Source: Pseudomonadota bacterium (lineage in GTDB: Bacteria; Pseudomonadota; Alphaproteobacteria; Micropepsales; Micropepsaceae). Taken from it: a stretch of 27,300 nt of DNA. The stretch covers positions 1 to 27,300 of the forward strand of contig JAKBAU010000013.1 in the NCBI GenBank assembly GCA_021808875.1, in the 5' to 3' direction. Each line of letters starts with the position of its first letter. Position 1 is the first letter of the stretch. This document shows, one piece after another, positions 1 through 6,508 of this stretch. The notes beneath the pieces are model-generated. The model searched no databases and had not been told where the DNA came from. It saw only the letters and a program-made list of their open reading frames with translations. The position numbers and the translations under genes are program-made.

Positions 1-1084
1 CGAGGCTAACCACGTTCGAATCCACCTGCGGCGCCTTTTCCCACAACTCAATCGCTGTGAGGGCGACCTCGGTCCGCCTGGGCAGGTAAACGTCCACGAT
101 GCTTTGGCAGTAATCGATGGACCAGCCGGTTACGGCGGCGATCTGCGGTACCGTCGCTCCGGCCTCCGCCAGCCGCACGACGGCGGTGCGGCGCAGGTCG
201 CGGCGCTGCTTACCTTCGATCCCGGCGGTTTTGCGTTGTGCGTCCCTGGCCCGGGCAAAATTTCGATAGGCCCATGGCAGGCCGGTTGGGCTTGGCACCA
301 GCAGGATTGATTCAACATCTTGGGTCTGACCATCCGCCGCTGTCCGCCGCCGCGTCACGCGGGTTGCCATCCTGTCGCGCACGAGCGGGGCAAGGTCAGT
401 ATGAAGCGGGACCGCAAGAAGCTCGTCGGTCTTCTGCTGGCGCAGCAAAATGAACAATCGGCCGTCACGCTCCATGATACGTGCCGTCGTCATCTCCAGC
501 CCGTCGCCCGGGCGCCGGGCGGTGTACACCAACAGCATCAGCGCCAATCGCAGTGATGCGGATGCGTCGGCACAGAACGCTGCACATTCCGCGCGGGACC
601 AAACTTCTGTCCGGGACGGTGTAGCAAGCATTTCGGGCCGCAATGCCGGATTGTCGCGCATCAACCGCAACTTGACCGCATAGCCCAGCAGAATTCGAAA
701 GAGCGCCAGAATTTGATTGGCTTTCCGGGGCTGACTGGCGAAGCCGGCTTTGATGTCCTCGATCGCTTCGGGGCCGAATCGTCGGAACGGCAGATCGCCG
801 TAGCGTATCCGCATCTCGTCAAGGTAGCCGCGATAGAGCTTTTGGGTGCGGGGCGCGAGCTTTGTCTTAAACTCGGGCCGAGCGAGGTAGCGTGTAATGA
901 GGTAGCTTACACTGTTTGCGTCTTCCCCCGCGCGCTGGTCCGGCGGCTTTACCGCGGCGATCGCGATCTCCCGATCATGACCGAGAAATGCTTTGGTTTT
1001 ACGGTCGTAGAAATACTCCAGCTCAGTGCCGTCAGCGCGCCGTTTCTTAACGACTTTAAGCCCGCTTCCTCTCGGCCTCGCCAT
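1..1084 (-). CDS. int: Tyrosine recombinase (phage integrase), C-terminal end cut by window
   Basis: Site-specific recombinase expected to integrate and excise the element. The frame is open from an ATG at 1084 to the left edge (361 codons), so the stop lies outside the window. The C-terminal catalytic domain is recognisable: arginine box I around residues 188-195 (TARRPGDG, catalytic Arg probably R191), box II around 295-299 (RDLRR, with R295 where many relatives have His and R298 as the second Arg), a GWS motif near 320-322, and the likely nucleophile Y333 in IVDVYLPR. The N-terminal part (about 50-150) fits a SAM-like core-binding domain. All key residues are visible, so the protein is probably functional and close to complete. 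Its start overlaps the upstream HTH gene by 29 bases. Confidence 0.9.
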   Translation of the reverse strand, partial: MARPRGSGLKVVKKRRADGTELEYFYDRKTKAFLGHDREIAIAAVKPPDQRAGEDANSVSYLITRYLARPEFKTKLAPRTQKLYRGYLDEMRIRYGDLPFRRFGPEAIEDIKAGFASQPRKANQILALFRILLGYAVKLRLMRDNPALRPEMLATPSRTEVWSRAECAAFCADASASLRLALMLLVYTARRPGDGLEMTTARIMERDGRLFILLRQQKTDELLAVPLHTDLAPLVRDRMATRVTRRRTAADGQTQDVESILLVPSPTGLPWAYRNFARARDAQRKTAGIEGKQRRDLRRTAVVRLAEAGATVPQIAAVTGWSIDYCQSIVDVYLPRRTEVALTAIELWEKAPQVDSNVVSL

Positions 1085-1358
1085 TGCTTCTACCTCTCCA
1101 CGGATTCGGTCCTGGTGCCTCTGGCTCGACGAGCTGCCCGATGCCGGAGTCCCGATCCGCCGCCGCGTCGAGCGCCAGACGGTCCCACGTCAACCGGCCA
1201 CCCTTTCCACCACGTCGGCGCGCCTGAGGCCAGTGCTCTCCATCAACCTCGTCATCGAATACATCCGGGCTGACCCCAACGTAGCGGGCCGCCTCGTCGC
1301 GAGAGAGATAGCGAGGCCAAAAGGGAAGTGCGGCCAAAGGCGCGCGGCGCTCAGACAT
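1056..1358 (-). CDS. Small HTH DNA-binding protein upstream of integrase
   Basis: A 100-aa protein whose 3' end overlaps the integrase start, so the two are probably translationally coupled. Residues about 17-60 (YLSRDEAARYVGVSPDVF, then a GGRLTWDRLALD segment) resemble the winged-helix domain of AlpA/excisionase-like proteins. In many alphaproteobacterial prophages such a protein sits directly upstream of int, where it may control excision direction or integrase expression. The C-terminal 35 residues are rich in Pro, Arg and Glu and look unstructured. The family call rests on motif resemblance and position. A recombination directionality factor is the leading guess, a transcriptional regulator the alternative. 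Confidence 0.6.
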   Translation of the reverse strand: MSERRAPLAALPFWPRYLSRDEAARYVGVSPDVFDDEVDGEHWPQARRRGGKGGRLTWDRLALDAAADRDSGIGQLVEPEAPGPNPWRGRSNGEAERKRA

Positions 1359-1361
1359 CCG

Positions 1362-1697
1362 TCACGTCTTCACGCCTGCTGGCGGAGAGTGACGCGGTCC
1401 ATGCGTGATTGCAATGGCTCGTTCGATCGCAATGCCAGCGCCAAGATCGCCGAGCACAGCCCTGACACCACGCAGTTTGGTCCGGAAAGGAGATATTTCT
1501 GGATCCTTGTTAATTTGACACGAAACCCGTTTTGGTGGGTTGACGCACAACCGTTGGTTGGCAGATACGAATCCTCGGAACCCTTCCTTGGAGATGATGA
1601 CTTGGCTGAGCACCGTAAACGCCTCCCTAGCGCCAGGGGTAAATTGTCTGATATTTCGACAATTATTGCAAGGGATAAAGTTCGATCTTTTCGACAA
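1362..1697 (-). CDS. Hypothetical protein between repressor and integrase module
   Basis: A 111-aa frame whose stop is only three bases upstream of the next gene's ATG, which fits a minus-strand operon with the HTH gene and integrase. The first possible start is a TTG at 1697 with no clear ribosome-binding site. Residues 9-13 contain a CNNC pair, too little for a zinc-ribbon call. No family was recognised. The region is less GC-rich than its neighbours. It could be a real small lysogeny-region gene or a chance frame; position is the main support. Confidence 0.35.
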   Translation of the reverse strand: MSKRSNFIPCNNCRNIRQFTPGAREAFTVLSQVIISKEGFRGFVSANQRLCVNPPKRVSCQINKDPEISPFRTKLRGVRAVLGDLGAGIAIERAIAITHGPRHSPPAGVKT

Positions 1698-1792
1698 GGA
1701 TTAACAGAGCGCCACCCCCTTCCCTCATATGGGGCCGCCGGCGCGGTTCATGGCCGGGGGTCGATCAGATGTATAAGTGCAAGATAGTACCC

Positions 1793-2149
1793 TTATCGCC
1801 CCTGCGACTTGGCGGCGGGAATTTGCAGGGTCATCGAAATGGCCTCCCGGCGCCGGTCGTCCAGAGCTCGCCAGAAAGCCAGCCAGGAAAGTTCGTCGGA
1901 ATCATCAATGATCTGAGTCACCAGTGGACCACCCGGTGGGCACCGCCGGCCCACAAGCCAGTCCAGAGGCACCTTAAAATAATCAGCGATCGCGACCATG
2001 GACTGGAACCCAGCGCTCGCCCCGCCCGATTCGATGCCGGCGATCGTTGACCGGGACAGGCCGATCTCGGCCGCCAGTTCATCCTGCGTCAGTCCGGCGT
2101 CCTTACGAAGCCCGACGATACGGCGACCGATGTTTTTTGTATTGGACAT
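1793..2149 (-). CDS. XRE-family phage repressor (CI/C2-like)
   Basis: A 118-aa protein with an N-terminal Cro/CI helix-turn-helix at about residues 8-62: the motifs GLTQDELAAEIGLSRSTIAGIESG and VAIADYFKVPLDWLVG are typical. The C-terminus is short with no LexA-type peptidase domain, so induction would not be by self-cleavage. It is divergent from the Cro-like gene at 2243, the usual layout of a phage switch. The ATG at 2149 places the HTH at the normal distance from the N-terminus. A GTG at 2200 would add 17 residues and cannot be excluded, since neither start has a strong ribosome-binding site. It probably represses both its own promoter and the divergent one. Confidence 0.8.
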   Translation of the reverse strand: MSNTKNIGRRIVGLRKDAGLTQDELAAEIGLSRSTIAGIESGGASAGFQSMVAIADYFKVPLDWLVGRRCPPGGPLVTQIIDDSDELSWLAFWRALDDRRREAISMTLQIPAAKSQGR

Positions 2150-2193
2150 CACTGGCTGTCTATCGGGGCCGGCCATGTGGTGTGTCGATTTCT

Positions 2194-2233
2194 TTGACAC
2201 GAATCCATTGACAGAATTGTTGTAAAATTAGAC
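2194..2233. promoter_or_regulatory. Candidate divergent promoter/operator between repressor and Cro-like gene
   Basis: Two TTGACA hexamers lie in tandem (2194-2199 and 2208-2213), followed by an AT-rich stretch ending in a TGT-N2-AATT-N2-ACA dyad (2220-2233). On the plus strand the hexamers could be -35 elements for the Cro-like gene at 2243, but no good -10 is seen at 16-18 bases from either. The dyad is a plausible repressor site. Assignment rests on position plus these short motifs. Confidence 0.35.
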
Positions 2234-2242
2234 ATTTGGCGA

Positions 2243-2491
2243 ATGCACGTTCGCACCCTCCTCGAGAAGGCCGGTGGCCCAAGGCAACTGGCGACCCTTT
2301 GCGGGGTCGCCAGGACCACCATTCTTGGCTGGGTTCGAACGAACACTATCCCGGGCCATCGCGTGGCGCATATCAGCGCCATTCTCGATTTGCCGATCGA
2401 AGACGTAATCAAATTGGTGCCGCCGCCGCGATCAAGGGTTGGACACCCACGGCGCCGACCGCGCTCCTTGCCAACGGCGCAACAGCGATGA
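2243..2491 (+). CDS. Cro-like / YdaS-type HTH protein
   Basis: An 82-aa protein. Residues 5-60 (LLEKAGGPRQLATLCGVARTTILGW, then IPGHRVAHISAILDLPIEDV) match the compact HTH of Cro and YdaS-like antirepressors, including the short wing that reads as a host-or-phage switch protein. The tail after residue 60 is Arg/Pro-rich and probably disordered. The gene is divergent from the XRE repressor with under 100 bases between starts, so both probably share operators. It likely turns off the repressor on entry into lytic growth. The ATG at 2243 has only a weak upstream GGCGA. Confidence 0.75.
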   Translation: MHVRTLLEKAGGPRQLATLCGVARTTILGWVRTNTIPGHRVAHISAILDLPIEDVIKLVPPPRSRVGHPRRRPRSLPTAQQR

Positions 2492-2561
2492 ATGGGACCC
2501 GTTCGCTGCCTGGACGGCGCCCCACCGCGCGTTGCTCCCGCACCCGCCTCGCAAAGAAGCC

Positions 2562-2750
2562 ATGGCCGGAGCCTCAATACCTGATCGTTGCCGGCTGGAT
2601 CCACCCTTCACCCGTCCCGAAGCTTTTATCGACGAAGCACATCAAGCCTTGCGATTCGCTTTCTATCAAGTCAGCAGGGTGGTTCTCCCTATCGGCGCAG
2701 CGGCCACCCCCGGCGCCGCGTCACACGGCGCCGGGACGGAAACGCCCTAA
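2562..2750 (+). CDS. Possible small protein downstream of the Cro-like gene
   Basis: A 62-aa frame starting at an ATG preceded by AAAGAAG. It contains a protein-like helical segment (PEAFIDEAHQALRFAFYQ), whereas the longer competing frame over the same bases is basic and proline-rich like an out-of-frame shadow. The reading frame is open upstream to about 2439, so a non-ATG start is possible. No family is recognised. This is a weak call, offered because the stretch between 2491 and 2954 otherwise holds no gene. Confidence 0.25.
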   Translation: MAGASIPDRCRLDPPFTRPEAFIDEAHQALRFAFYQVSRVVLPIGAAATPGAASHGAGTETP

Positions 2751-2910
2751 CGAGGCGCCTGCGTTGTGTCGCGTGCCCATTGCGAAACCGGAGTACTTGG
2801 ACAGCGGAGGTGGCACGCCCTGGATGGGGTGGCCCCGCGGGCCGCCGCCTCTCGGTGGCAGCGGCTGACCGCTTGGGAAACGGGATACTATGAATCCACT
2901 AAAATGAAAT

Positions 2911-2940
2911 GGCCCCGGACAGCGCCAACTGTCCAGGGCC
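2911..2940. terminator. Strong GC hairpin, possible terminator or attenuator
   Basis: A 12-bp stem (2911-2922 with 2929-2940, one mismatch) encloses a six-base loop. On the plus strand no U-tract follows. On the minus strand the stem is followed by ATTTCATTTTAG, a weak U-rich tail. It lies in the gene-poor stretch before the small ORFs of the replication region. It may end transcription from the right on the minus strand, or act as a structured leader for the plus-strand genes. Confidence 0.45.
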
Positions 2941-2953
2941 GATAGGCAAGTAA

Positions 2954-3166
2954 ATGACAACAACAGCAGTATCGTCGATACGGCCCGAATTATCAAGTGT
3001 GTTCTTGGGAAATCAGCTGCAAACTGGTGACGGTTCAGCGTTCTGGCCTGAATACATTTGCGTGCGCGATCGGTCATACTGCCACCAGAGGTTGCTATTC
3101 CAAGTAAAATACAAGTCATACAGCTGCATGCGAAGGGCAGTCGTCACTCGTCAGGCGTTCCCGTGA
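2954..3166 (+). CDS. Possible 70-aa leader protein of the replication operon
   Basis: An ATG-initiated 70-aa frame just downstream of the hairpin, with a weak AGG eight bases before the start. Codon third positions are not GC-biased, unlike the main genes here. Its stop overlaps a GTG start of the next small frame (GTGA at 3163-3166), the same arrangement as the next two junctions, which is its main support. No domain is recognised. It contains four Cys (residues 36, 43, 58 area) without a clear metal-binding pattern. Confidence 0.3.
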   Translation: MTTTAVSSIRPELSSVFLGNQLQTGDGSAFWPEYICVRDRSYCHQRLLFQVKYKSYSCMRRAVVTRQAFP

Positions 3167-3315
3167 CCGCCGTCATGCCCCAGCAGCGGGACGAAGACAT
3201 CTATGCACGGCTGCCGGCCCAACCGTCCTGGAACCCACCGACACTGACCATGATCGCGGCGCGGCGCGGCACCCGACATATCGGTGAGCCTACAGACGGC
3301 CGGATCACAAAATGA
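3163..3315 (+). CDS. Small ORF coupled to replication gene (first of a pair)
   Basis: A 50-aa frame starting at GTG 3163, or 46 aa from ATG 3175. Codons after 3175 have mostly G or C in the third position, like the genuine genes nearby. Its stop overlaps the next ATG in an ATGA at 3312-3315. No family is recognised; the C-terminal half is basic. Its size and position suggest a small regulatory protein or translational leader for the replication gene. The longer version from TTG 3058 is less likely because those codons do not show the bias. Confidence 0.4.
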   Translation: MTAVMPQQRDEDIYARLPAQPSWNPPTLTMIAARRGTRHIGEPTDGRITK

Positions 3316-3410
3316 GCGCAGCGGACAAGTCCAAAAAGGCAGACATCGCCGACACCCGCGAACAGCCAACTGTTCCAGACGCGGCGACAAAGAAGGGGCC
3401 CAGGGGATGA
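3312..3410 (+). CDS. 32-aa micro-ORF overlapping the replication gene start
   Basis: The ATG at 3312 opens a 32-codon frame ending in a TGA that overlaps the ATG of the replication gene (ATGA at 3407-3410). The peptide is highly charged and rich in Lys, Asp and Ala (begins MSAADKSKKADIAD), with no hydrophobic segment. The arrangement is typical of translational coupling: ribosomes ending here would restart at 3407, helped by the purine-rich AAGGGG just before. It may be a leader peptide that sets initiator dosage. No family is recognised. Confidence 0.4.
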   Translation: MSAADKSKKADIADTREQPTVPDAATKKGPRG

Positions 3411-5071
3411 GCGCACATCTAAGCGCGACGATGGAGCAGCGGCGAGTCCCAGATGCCGTCATAGGCGCGCGGACGCGCCAGACGACGCTGGCAAGGGCGC
3501 GCGACATCCTCGCAATGACTCGGATGGGTCTGTCGAAGGATGATATCGCCGACCGCGAACAAATCACGCCGGAGCGTGTGCGGCAGTTGTTGAAGCTCGC
3601 GACATCCGATTCCGTCTCCGTCGGGCTCGTATCCGATCAGCCAGAAGGCGCCACCATCTCATTTCCGGCCCGCCGACCGAACCCGCGGTTGACGGAACGC
3701 ACGCTGGTTCACCGTGCCCTCCTGGCAATGCGCACCGATTACCGGTTGCTATCATCCCCACCGGCGGAACAGCTCCTGTGGCTCAAGTCCGTGCAAGCGA
3801 TCCATGTCCTCGGCGACGGCCACGGCCTCGGGTTCGGCCAGCGGGGCGACGGTTTCAAAAGCCGCGCCGAGTTCGCAGCCGCGCTCGGCGGTAGCGACGC
3901 CGACCTGGAGGCGCTGATGGATCGGGGCCTTCTGGTGGACCTGGAAGAGGACGGCATCGACCTTCCCTCCAACATCGGATTGAAGCCGCGTCAGAAGACG
4001 GGGGGTTCCCCACAGCGCCAGCCCGAACCCGTGATGCCTACGGTCGCGTCACGATCCAATGGGAAAGCCTCCGTTCCCGTTCAGAGGTCGATGCTCCTGG
4101 GGATCTTGGGCGGGGCGACCGACGGAACTAAGGATGCGTCGAACCCAATTTTTGGACCAAATTTTACGGTCGCCAAAGGTAAAGAATTTGGCGCCGGACC
4201 AAATTTTGCCGGTGAAATTTTGGTGTCCGGCCAAATTTCCCGCCAAATCCCCACCAAAGATTTGGATTCAGGCGCGGCAATCAGTACCACTACCACTACT
4301 AATCAAGTTATTGATTCTCTTGGTAGTAGTGGTGGTAATGGTAGCCAAGGCCACGCGGGAGGGCAAAATTTGGAAGCCCCCGAAAATTTGGAAAATTTGG
4401 TAGACCGCCAAAATTTGGAAGATTTGGATGCCGTCGCCGCTGCCCCACCAATCACACCAGCCTGGGTGTCCGTGGCGGCTGAACTCGCTCGGCTGGTTGG
4501 CCTGAGCCGCCCGCCAACCGTAGCCGAAGGACTCCTTGTACAGCGATGGCTGAACGGCTTTGACGCAGAGACGATACGCGGGATCATCCGCGTGATAATG
4601 GAGAGGCCGAAGTTCCCGTTAGAGCCGTCGCTGTCCTATTTCGACGACAAGATCATCGGCGAGATCAGAAAAAGCGAAGCCGCCGCGAAGGAACGCGAGA
4701 AGCAGCGTCTAACGACGGCCAACCGCGCCGGCGCGGCGGGGAAATCCGGAATGGCCGCCGTGCCGACCCGGTCGGTAGCGGACCAATCGCTGGACGCCAG
4801 GCTGCTGGCCCTCGCGCATCGCTACACAGAAGCGCCATCCGGACGACGTCCACCGACGCGTGCGGAATACGACCGTCTCTGCGTACAATGGAAACCTGCC
4901 GACGCCTTGCGATGGGTAACCGCTCAGGAGGCTTGGTGGGCGGCCGGCACGCCCGTGGACGTCGATCTGCCCGAGTTCCGCGCGTTTGTGGAGCGGCCCA
5001 ACTTCCATGCAGACGACATGGCGGCAGCGGAGGCTGCCTGCGCGGCGCCGGAGAAACAAGCGTCCGGGTAA
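3407..5071 (+). CDS. Putative replication initiator with internal iteron-like repeats
   Basis: A 554-aa protein. Residues about 33-63 form a ParB/sigma-region-4-like HTH (ILAMTRMGLSKDDIADREQ, then TPERVRQLL). Residues about 80-190 look like a second DNA-binding or winged-helix segment. Residues 246-340 are low-complexity, encoded by the CCAAATTTT-type repeats and giving recurring PNF and NLE tripeptides. Residues 350-430 (AELARLVGL, FDAETIRGIIRVIMERPKFP, YFDDKIIGEI) resemble the C-terminal domains of phage and plasmid replication proteins. The start at 3407 is chosen for its AAGGGG/CAGGGG ribosome-binding site and ATGA overlap; the frame is open further upstream to 3284. Function is inferred from an HTH N-terminus, an origin-like repeat cluster inside the gene (compare lambda O), and the partition genes directly downstream. 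A transcriptional regulator is the alternative. Confidence 0.55.
   Translation: MSAHLSATMEQRRVPDAVIGARTRQTTLARARDILAMTRMGLSKDDIADREQITPERVRQLLKLATSDSVSVGLVSDQPEGATISFPARRPNPRLTERTLVHRALLAMRTDYRLLSSPPAEQLLWLKSVQAIHVLGDGHGLGFGQRGDGFKSRAEFAAALGGSDADLEALMDRGLLVDLEEDGIDLPSNIGLKPRQKTGGSPQRQPEPVMPTVASRSNGKASVPVQRSMLLGILGGATDGTKDASNPIFGPNFTVAKGKEFGAGPNFAGEILVSGQISRQIPTKDLDSGAAISTTTTTNQVIDSLGSSGGNGSQGHAGGQNLEAPENLENLVDRQNLEDLDAVAAAPPITPAWVSVAAELARLVGLSRPPTVAEGLLVQRWLNGFDAETIRGIIRVIMERPKFPLEPSLSYFDDKIIGEIRKSEAAAKEREKQRLTTANRAGAAGKSGMAAVPTRSVADQSLDARLLALAHRYTEAPSGRRPPTRAEYDRLCVQWKPADALRWVTAQEAWWAAGTPVDVDLPEFRAFVERPNFHADDMAAAEAACAAPEKQASG
4144..4427 (+). repeat. Iteron-like CCAAATTTT repeat cluster in two opposed arrays (candidate origin)
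   Basis: About a dozen copies of a short AT-rich motif lie in an otherwise GC-rich gene. The left array has CCAAATTTT-type copies, mostly forward, at 4145, 4157, 4199, 4231 and 4243, with reverse-facing ones at 4184 and 4215 and a CCAAA-GA-TTTGG dyad at 4254-4265. The right array has AAAATTTGG, the inverse orientation, at 4365, 4383, 4392 and 4410, plus ATTTGG at 4422. The two arrays flank the hairpin at 4292-4333. Repeated binding sites around an AT-rich, hairpin-forming core are typical of iteron origins, and placement inside the initiator gene recalls lambda ori within O. The repeats are directly visible; origin function is inferred. Confidence 0.7.
4292..4333. other. Nested inverted repeat between the two iteron arrays
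   Basis: Outer arms of ten bases, ACCACTACTA (4292-4301) and TAGTAGTGGT (4324-4333), are perfect complements. Inside them AATCAA and TTGATT pair around a GTTA loop (4301-4316). Flanking TACCACT and GGTGGTA runs extend the outer pairing imperfectly. The core is AT-rich, so it could be the unwinding element or a folded structure in the candidate origin. It encodes a Thr/Ser/Gly-rich linker, so protein-level constraint is weak and DNA-level selection is plausible. Confidence 0.55.
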
Positions 5072-5193
5072 GGCCACAGGTCCTCTTGTTTCCCACGCTT
5101 CATCAGGGGGCGCCTTTGAACCGAAGCCGCGAAGATATCCACGCATATTCGGTGACGGTGTAATCCCGGGCCTTGACCTGATACGCGACTAGC

Positions 5194-5227
5194 GTGCTAT
5201 GTCGCTATCTTGATAGCAAGGTAGCAC
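5194..5227 (+). promoter_or_regulatory. Nested palindrome upstream of parA: operator / parS-like site (copy A)
   Basis: A 34-bp nested palindrome: GTGCTA, four bases, GCTATC, TT, GATAGC, four bases, TAGCAC. Both arm pairs are perfect. It ends three bases before the parA ATG and includes the AAGG (5218-5221) that is the likely ribosome-binding site. A TTGACC at 5173-5178 could be the -35 of a promoter whose -10 falls within the palindrome. Type Ib partition operons (ParF/ParG-like) are autoregulated by their ribbon-helix-helix protein at such sites, which may also act as the centromere. A close copy occurs at 22233. Confidence 0.75.
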
Positions 5228-5230
5228 ATT

Positions 5231-5890
5231 ATGCGAACCGTCGCCTTGCTCGCCCGGAAGGGCGGCACCGGAAAGACCACCCTGGTCATCCACCTCGCTG
5301 TCCTGGCGGCAGAGGCAGGGCGCCGCGTCTTGCTGGTGGACACCGACCCGCAGCACAGCGCCGGCGACTGGTGGCGCGCCAGAAACACCGACAGCCCCCG
5401 GCTGGTGGAATGCGCGGCGAAGCGCGTCCGCGAGGTCCTGCGTGCCGCGAGAAAGGACGGGATCGACCTGGTTGTCGTGGACACGCGGCCCAGCGTCGAA
5501 GCCGACACGGTGGAGATCGCTCGGCTGTCCGACATGGTGTTGATCCCAACCAGACCGGGGATTCTCGACCTGCGCGCGATCGCCGCCACAACCGAAGCGG
5601 TGCGAGCGGTCCAGTTGCCGAAAGCCGCAACGATCGTCGTGCTGAACGGCGTGCCGGCCGCGCGTGGCTTCGGCGAGAACGGCCTGACAGCGGAGGCCCG
5701 CCGCGCCCTTCATGCCTATCGCCTGCCGATCGCCGACGTCTCGATCGGCAACCGGACGGCCTTCGCGCACGCACTTATCGACGGCCGAGCGGTGACCGAG
5801 TTCGAACCGAACGGCAAAGCCGCCGGCGAGCTCCGCAAATTGTTCAACCAGATGGAGAAGGTTCTATGGCCCGCCCCCGCGCCCCGTTGA
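5231..5890 (+). CDS. parA: ParA-family partition ATPase (ParF-like, no N-terminal HTH)
   Basis: A 219-aa ATPase. The deviant Walker A, KGGTGKTT, is at residues 10-17 with the signature lysine, followed by switch/Walker motifs LLVDTDPQ (about 34-41) and IDLVVVDTRPS (about 78-88). It starts almost directly with the P-loop and lacks an N-terminal HTH, so it belongs to the small ParA/ParF/Soj type and its partner should do the DNA binding. It would position plasmid copies or stabilise an extrachromosomal prophage. The ATG at 5231 follows the palindromic operator and an AAGG at proper distance. The 3' end overlaps the RHH gene by 25 bases. A cell-wide MinD-like role is unlikely in this context. 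Confidence 0.9.
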   Translation: MRTVALLARKGGTGKTTLVIHLAVLAAEAGRRVLLVDTDPQHSAGDWWRARNTDSPRLVECAAKRVREVLRAARKDGIDLVVVDTRPSVEADTVEIARLSDMVLIPTRPGILDLRAIAATTEAVRAVQLPKAATIVVLNGVPAARGFGENGLTAEARRALHAYRLPIADVSIGNRTAFAHALIDGRAVTEFEPNGKAAGELRKLFNQMEKVLWPAPAPR

Positions 5891-6150
5891 CGCTCGACGA
5901 TTTGGCGGCGACCCGCACGCCGCCAGCCCCCGCGCCGGTCATGGGCGCGCAAGGTGCCGCGGCCAAGGGCAAACGACCCGCCGGCGGAGACGATCGCATG
6001 CGCCGGGGCCAGACCCTGCGGCTGGAACCTGAGGCATGGCGGCAGCTCAAGATGCTCGCCATCGAGCAGGGCACGACATCCCACGATCTGCTGATCCAGG
6101 CGGTGAACCTGCTGTTCGACCATTACAATCGGCCGACCATTGCGGGGTAG
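5866..6150 (+). CDS. Ribbon-helix-helix ParA partner (ParG/ParB-like centromere-binding protein)
   Basis: A 94-aa protein in the same operon as parA, starting inside its 3' end. Residues 1-45 are Pro/Ala/Arg-rich and probably flexible, as in ParG, whose N-terminal tail stimulates the ParF ATPase. Residues 46-90 (RGQTLRLEPEAWRQLKMLAIEQGTT, then a second helix through LFDHY) fit a beta strand followed by two helices, i.e. a ribbon-helix-helix dimer. It probably binds the palindromes at 5194 and 22233 and represses its own promoter. The assignment combines fold pattern with genetic context; an unrelated CopG-type regulator is the alternative. Confidence 0.7.
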   Translation: MARPRAPLTLDDLAATRTPPAPAPVMGAQGAAAKGKRPAGGDDRMRRGQTLRLEPEAWRQLKMLAIEQGTTSHDLLIQAVNLLFDHYNRPTIAG

Positions 6151-6266
6151 TCACGTCGATCGCGCGGCGGGTTACCGGATGGTGCCAACCAAGCCGGCAG
6201 CCATCACTAGCGGTTGATGGTGAAGTCTGGCATCCTTTGGTCTCCCGTCGACTCGGAGCCCATTTG

Positions 6267-6476
6267 ATGCCGGATGAGATACTGACCCTGGCGGAAGTGG
6301 CTTCGTTGCTGAAGGTCGCCGAGAAAACCGTCTACACGATGGTCCAGCGTGGGGAGGTTCCGGCCTTCAAGGTCCGCGGACAGTGGCGCTTCAAGCGTGA
6401 TGATCTCGACCAATGGATCGAACAGCAGAAGCTATCTCAACGCGACCACGACAAACCTGACGGGGGGCGTGGATGA
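6267..6476 (+). CDS. Excisionase/MerR-type HTH protein, first gene of the defence-like operon
   Basis: A 69-aa protein that is almost entirely one helix-turn-helix_17 (excisionase/MerR-like) domain: EILTLAEVASLLKVAEKTVYTMVQRGEVPAFKV, then GQWRFKRDDLDQWI at about residues 3-51. The ATG at 6267 has a GGAG eight bases upstream; longer frames extend left but lack a site. It lies directly upstream of the helicase gene on the same strand, so it is more likely an operon regulator, playing the part of a restriction-modification controller protein, than the excisionase of the distant integrase. The C-terminal tail is polar and probably disordered. The 116 bases before it hold no convincing promoter. 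Confidence 0.75.
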   Translation: MPDEILTLAEVASLLKVAEKTVYTMVQRGEVPAFKVRGQWRFKRDDLDQWIEQQKLSQRDHDKPDGGRG

Positions 6477-6508
6477 ACCGACCTGTCCCCGACGGTTGCC
6501 GGCCATGA
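6473..6508 (+). other. 11-codon mini-ORF bridging the HTH and helicase genes
   Basis: An ATG at 6473 overlaps the HTH stop (ATGA), and its frame ends in a TGA that overlaps the helicase ATG at 6505 (ATGA again). It may only be a ribosome relay for translational coupling. The peptide is too short to assign, and chance overlap cannot be excluded. Confidence 0.2.

Noticed and set aside
713..1787. Plus-strand frames of 186 and 253 codons (713-1273 and 1026-1787)
   Set aside because: They lie antisense to the integrase and HTH genes, are Arg/Pro-rich and match no family.
1516..2203. TTTGACACGAA shared between about 1515 and 2193
   Set aside because: An 11-base match alone is expected by chance at this scale and has no other shared context.
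2236..2868. A 210-codon plus-strand frame over the Cro-like gene
   Set aside because: It is out of frame with the recognisable HTH protein at 2243 and is basic and proline-rich, as shadows are in GC-rich DNA.
4144..4427. A CRISPR array as explanation for the spaced repeats
   Set aside because: Repeats are only about 9 bases, occur in both orientations with irregular spacing, and lie inside an open coding frame with no cas genes nearby.
6349..6504. Upstream extension of the helicase frame
   Set aside because: It overlaps the HTH gene and its residues are Ser/Asn-rich and unrelated to SNF2 proteins; the ATG at 6505 is preferred.
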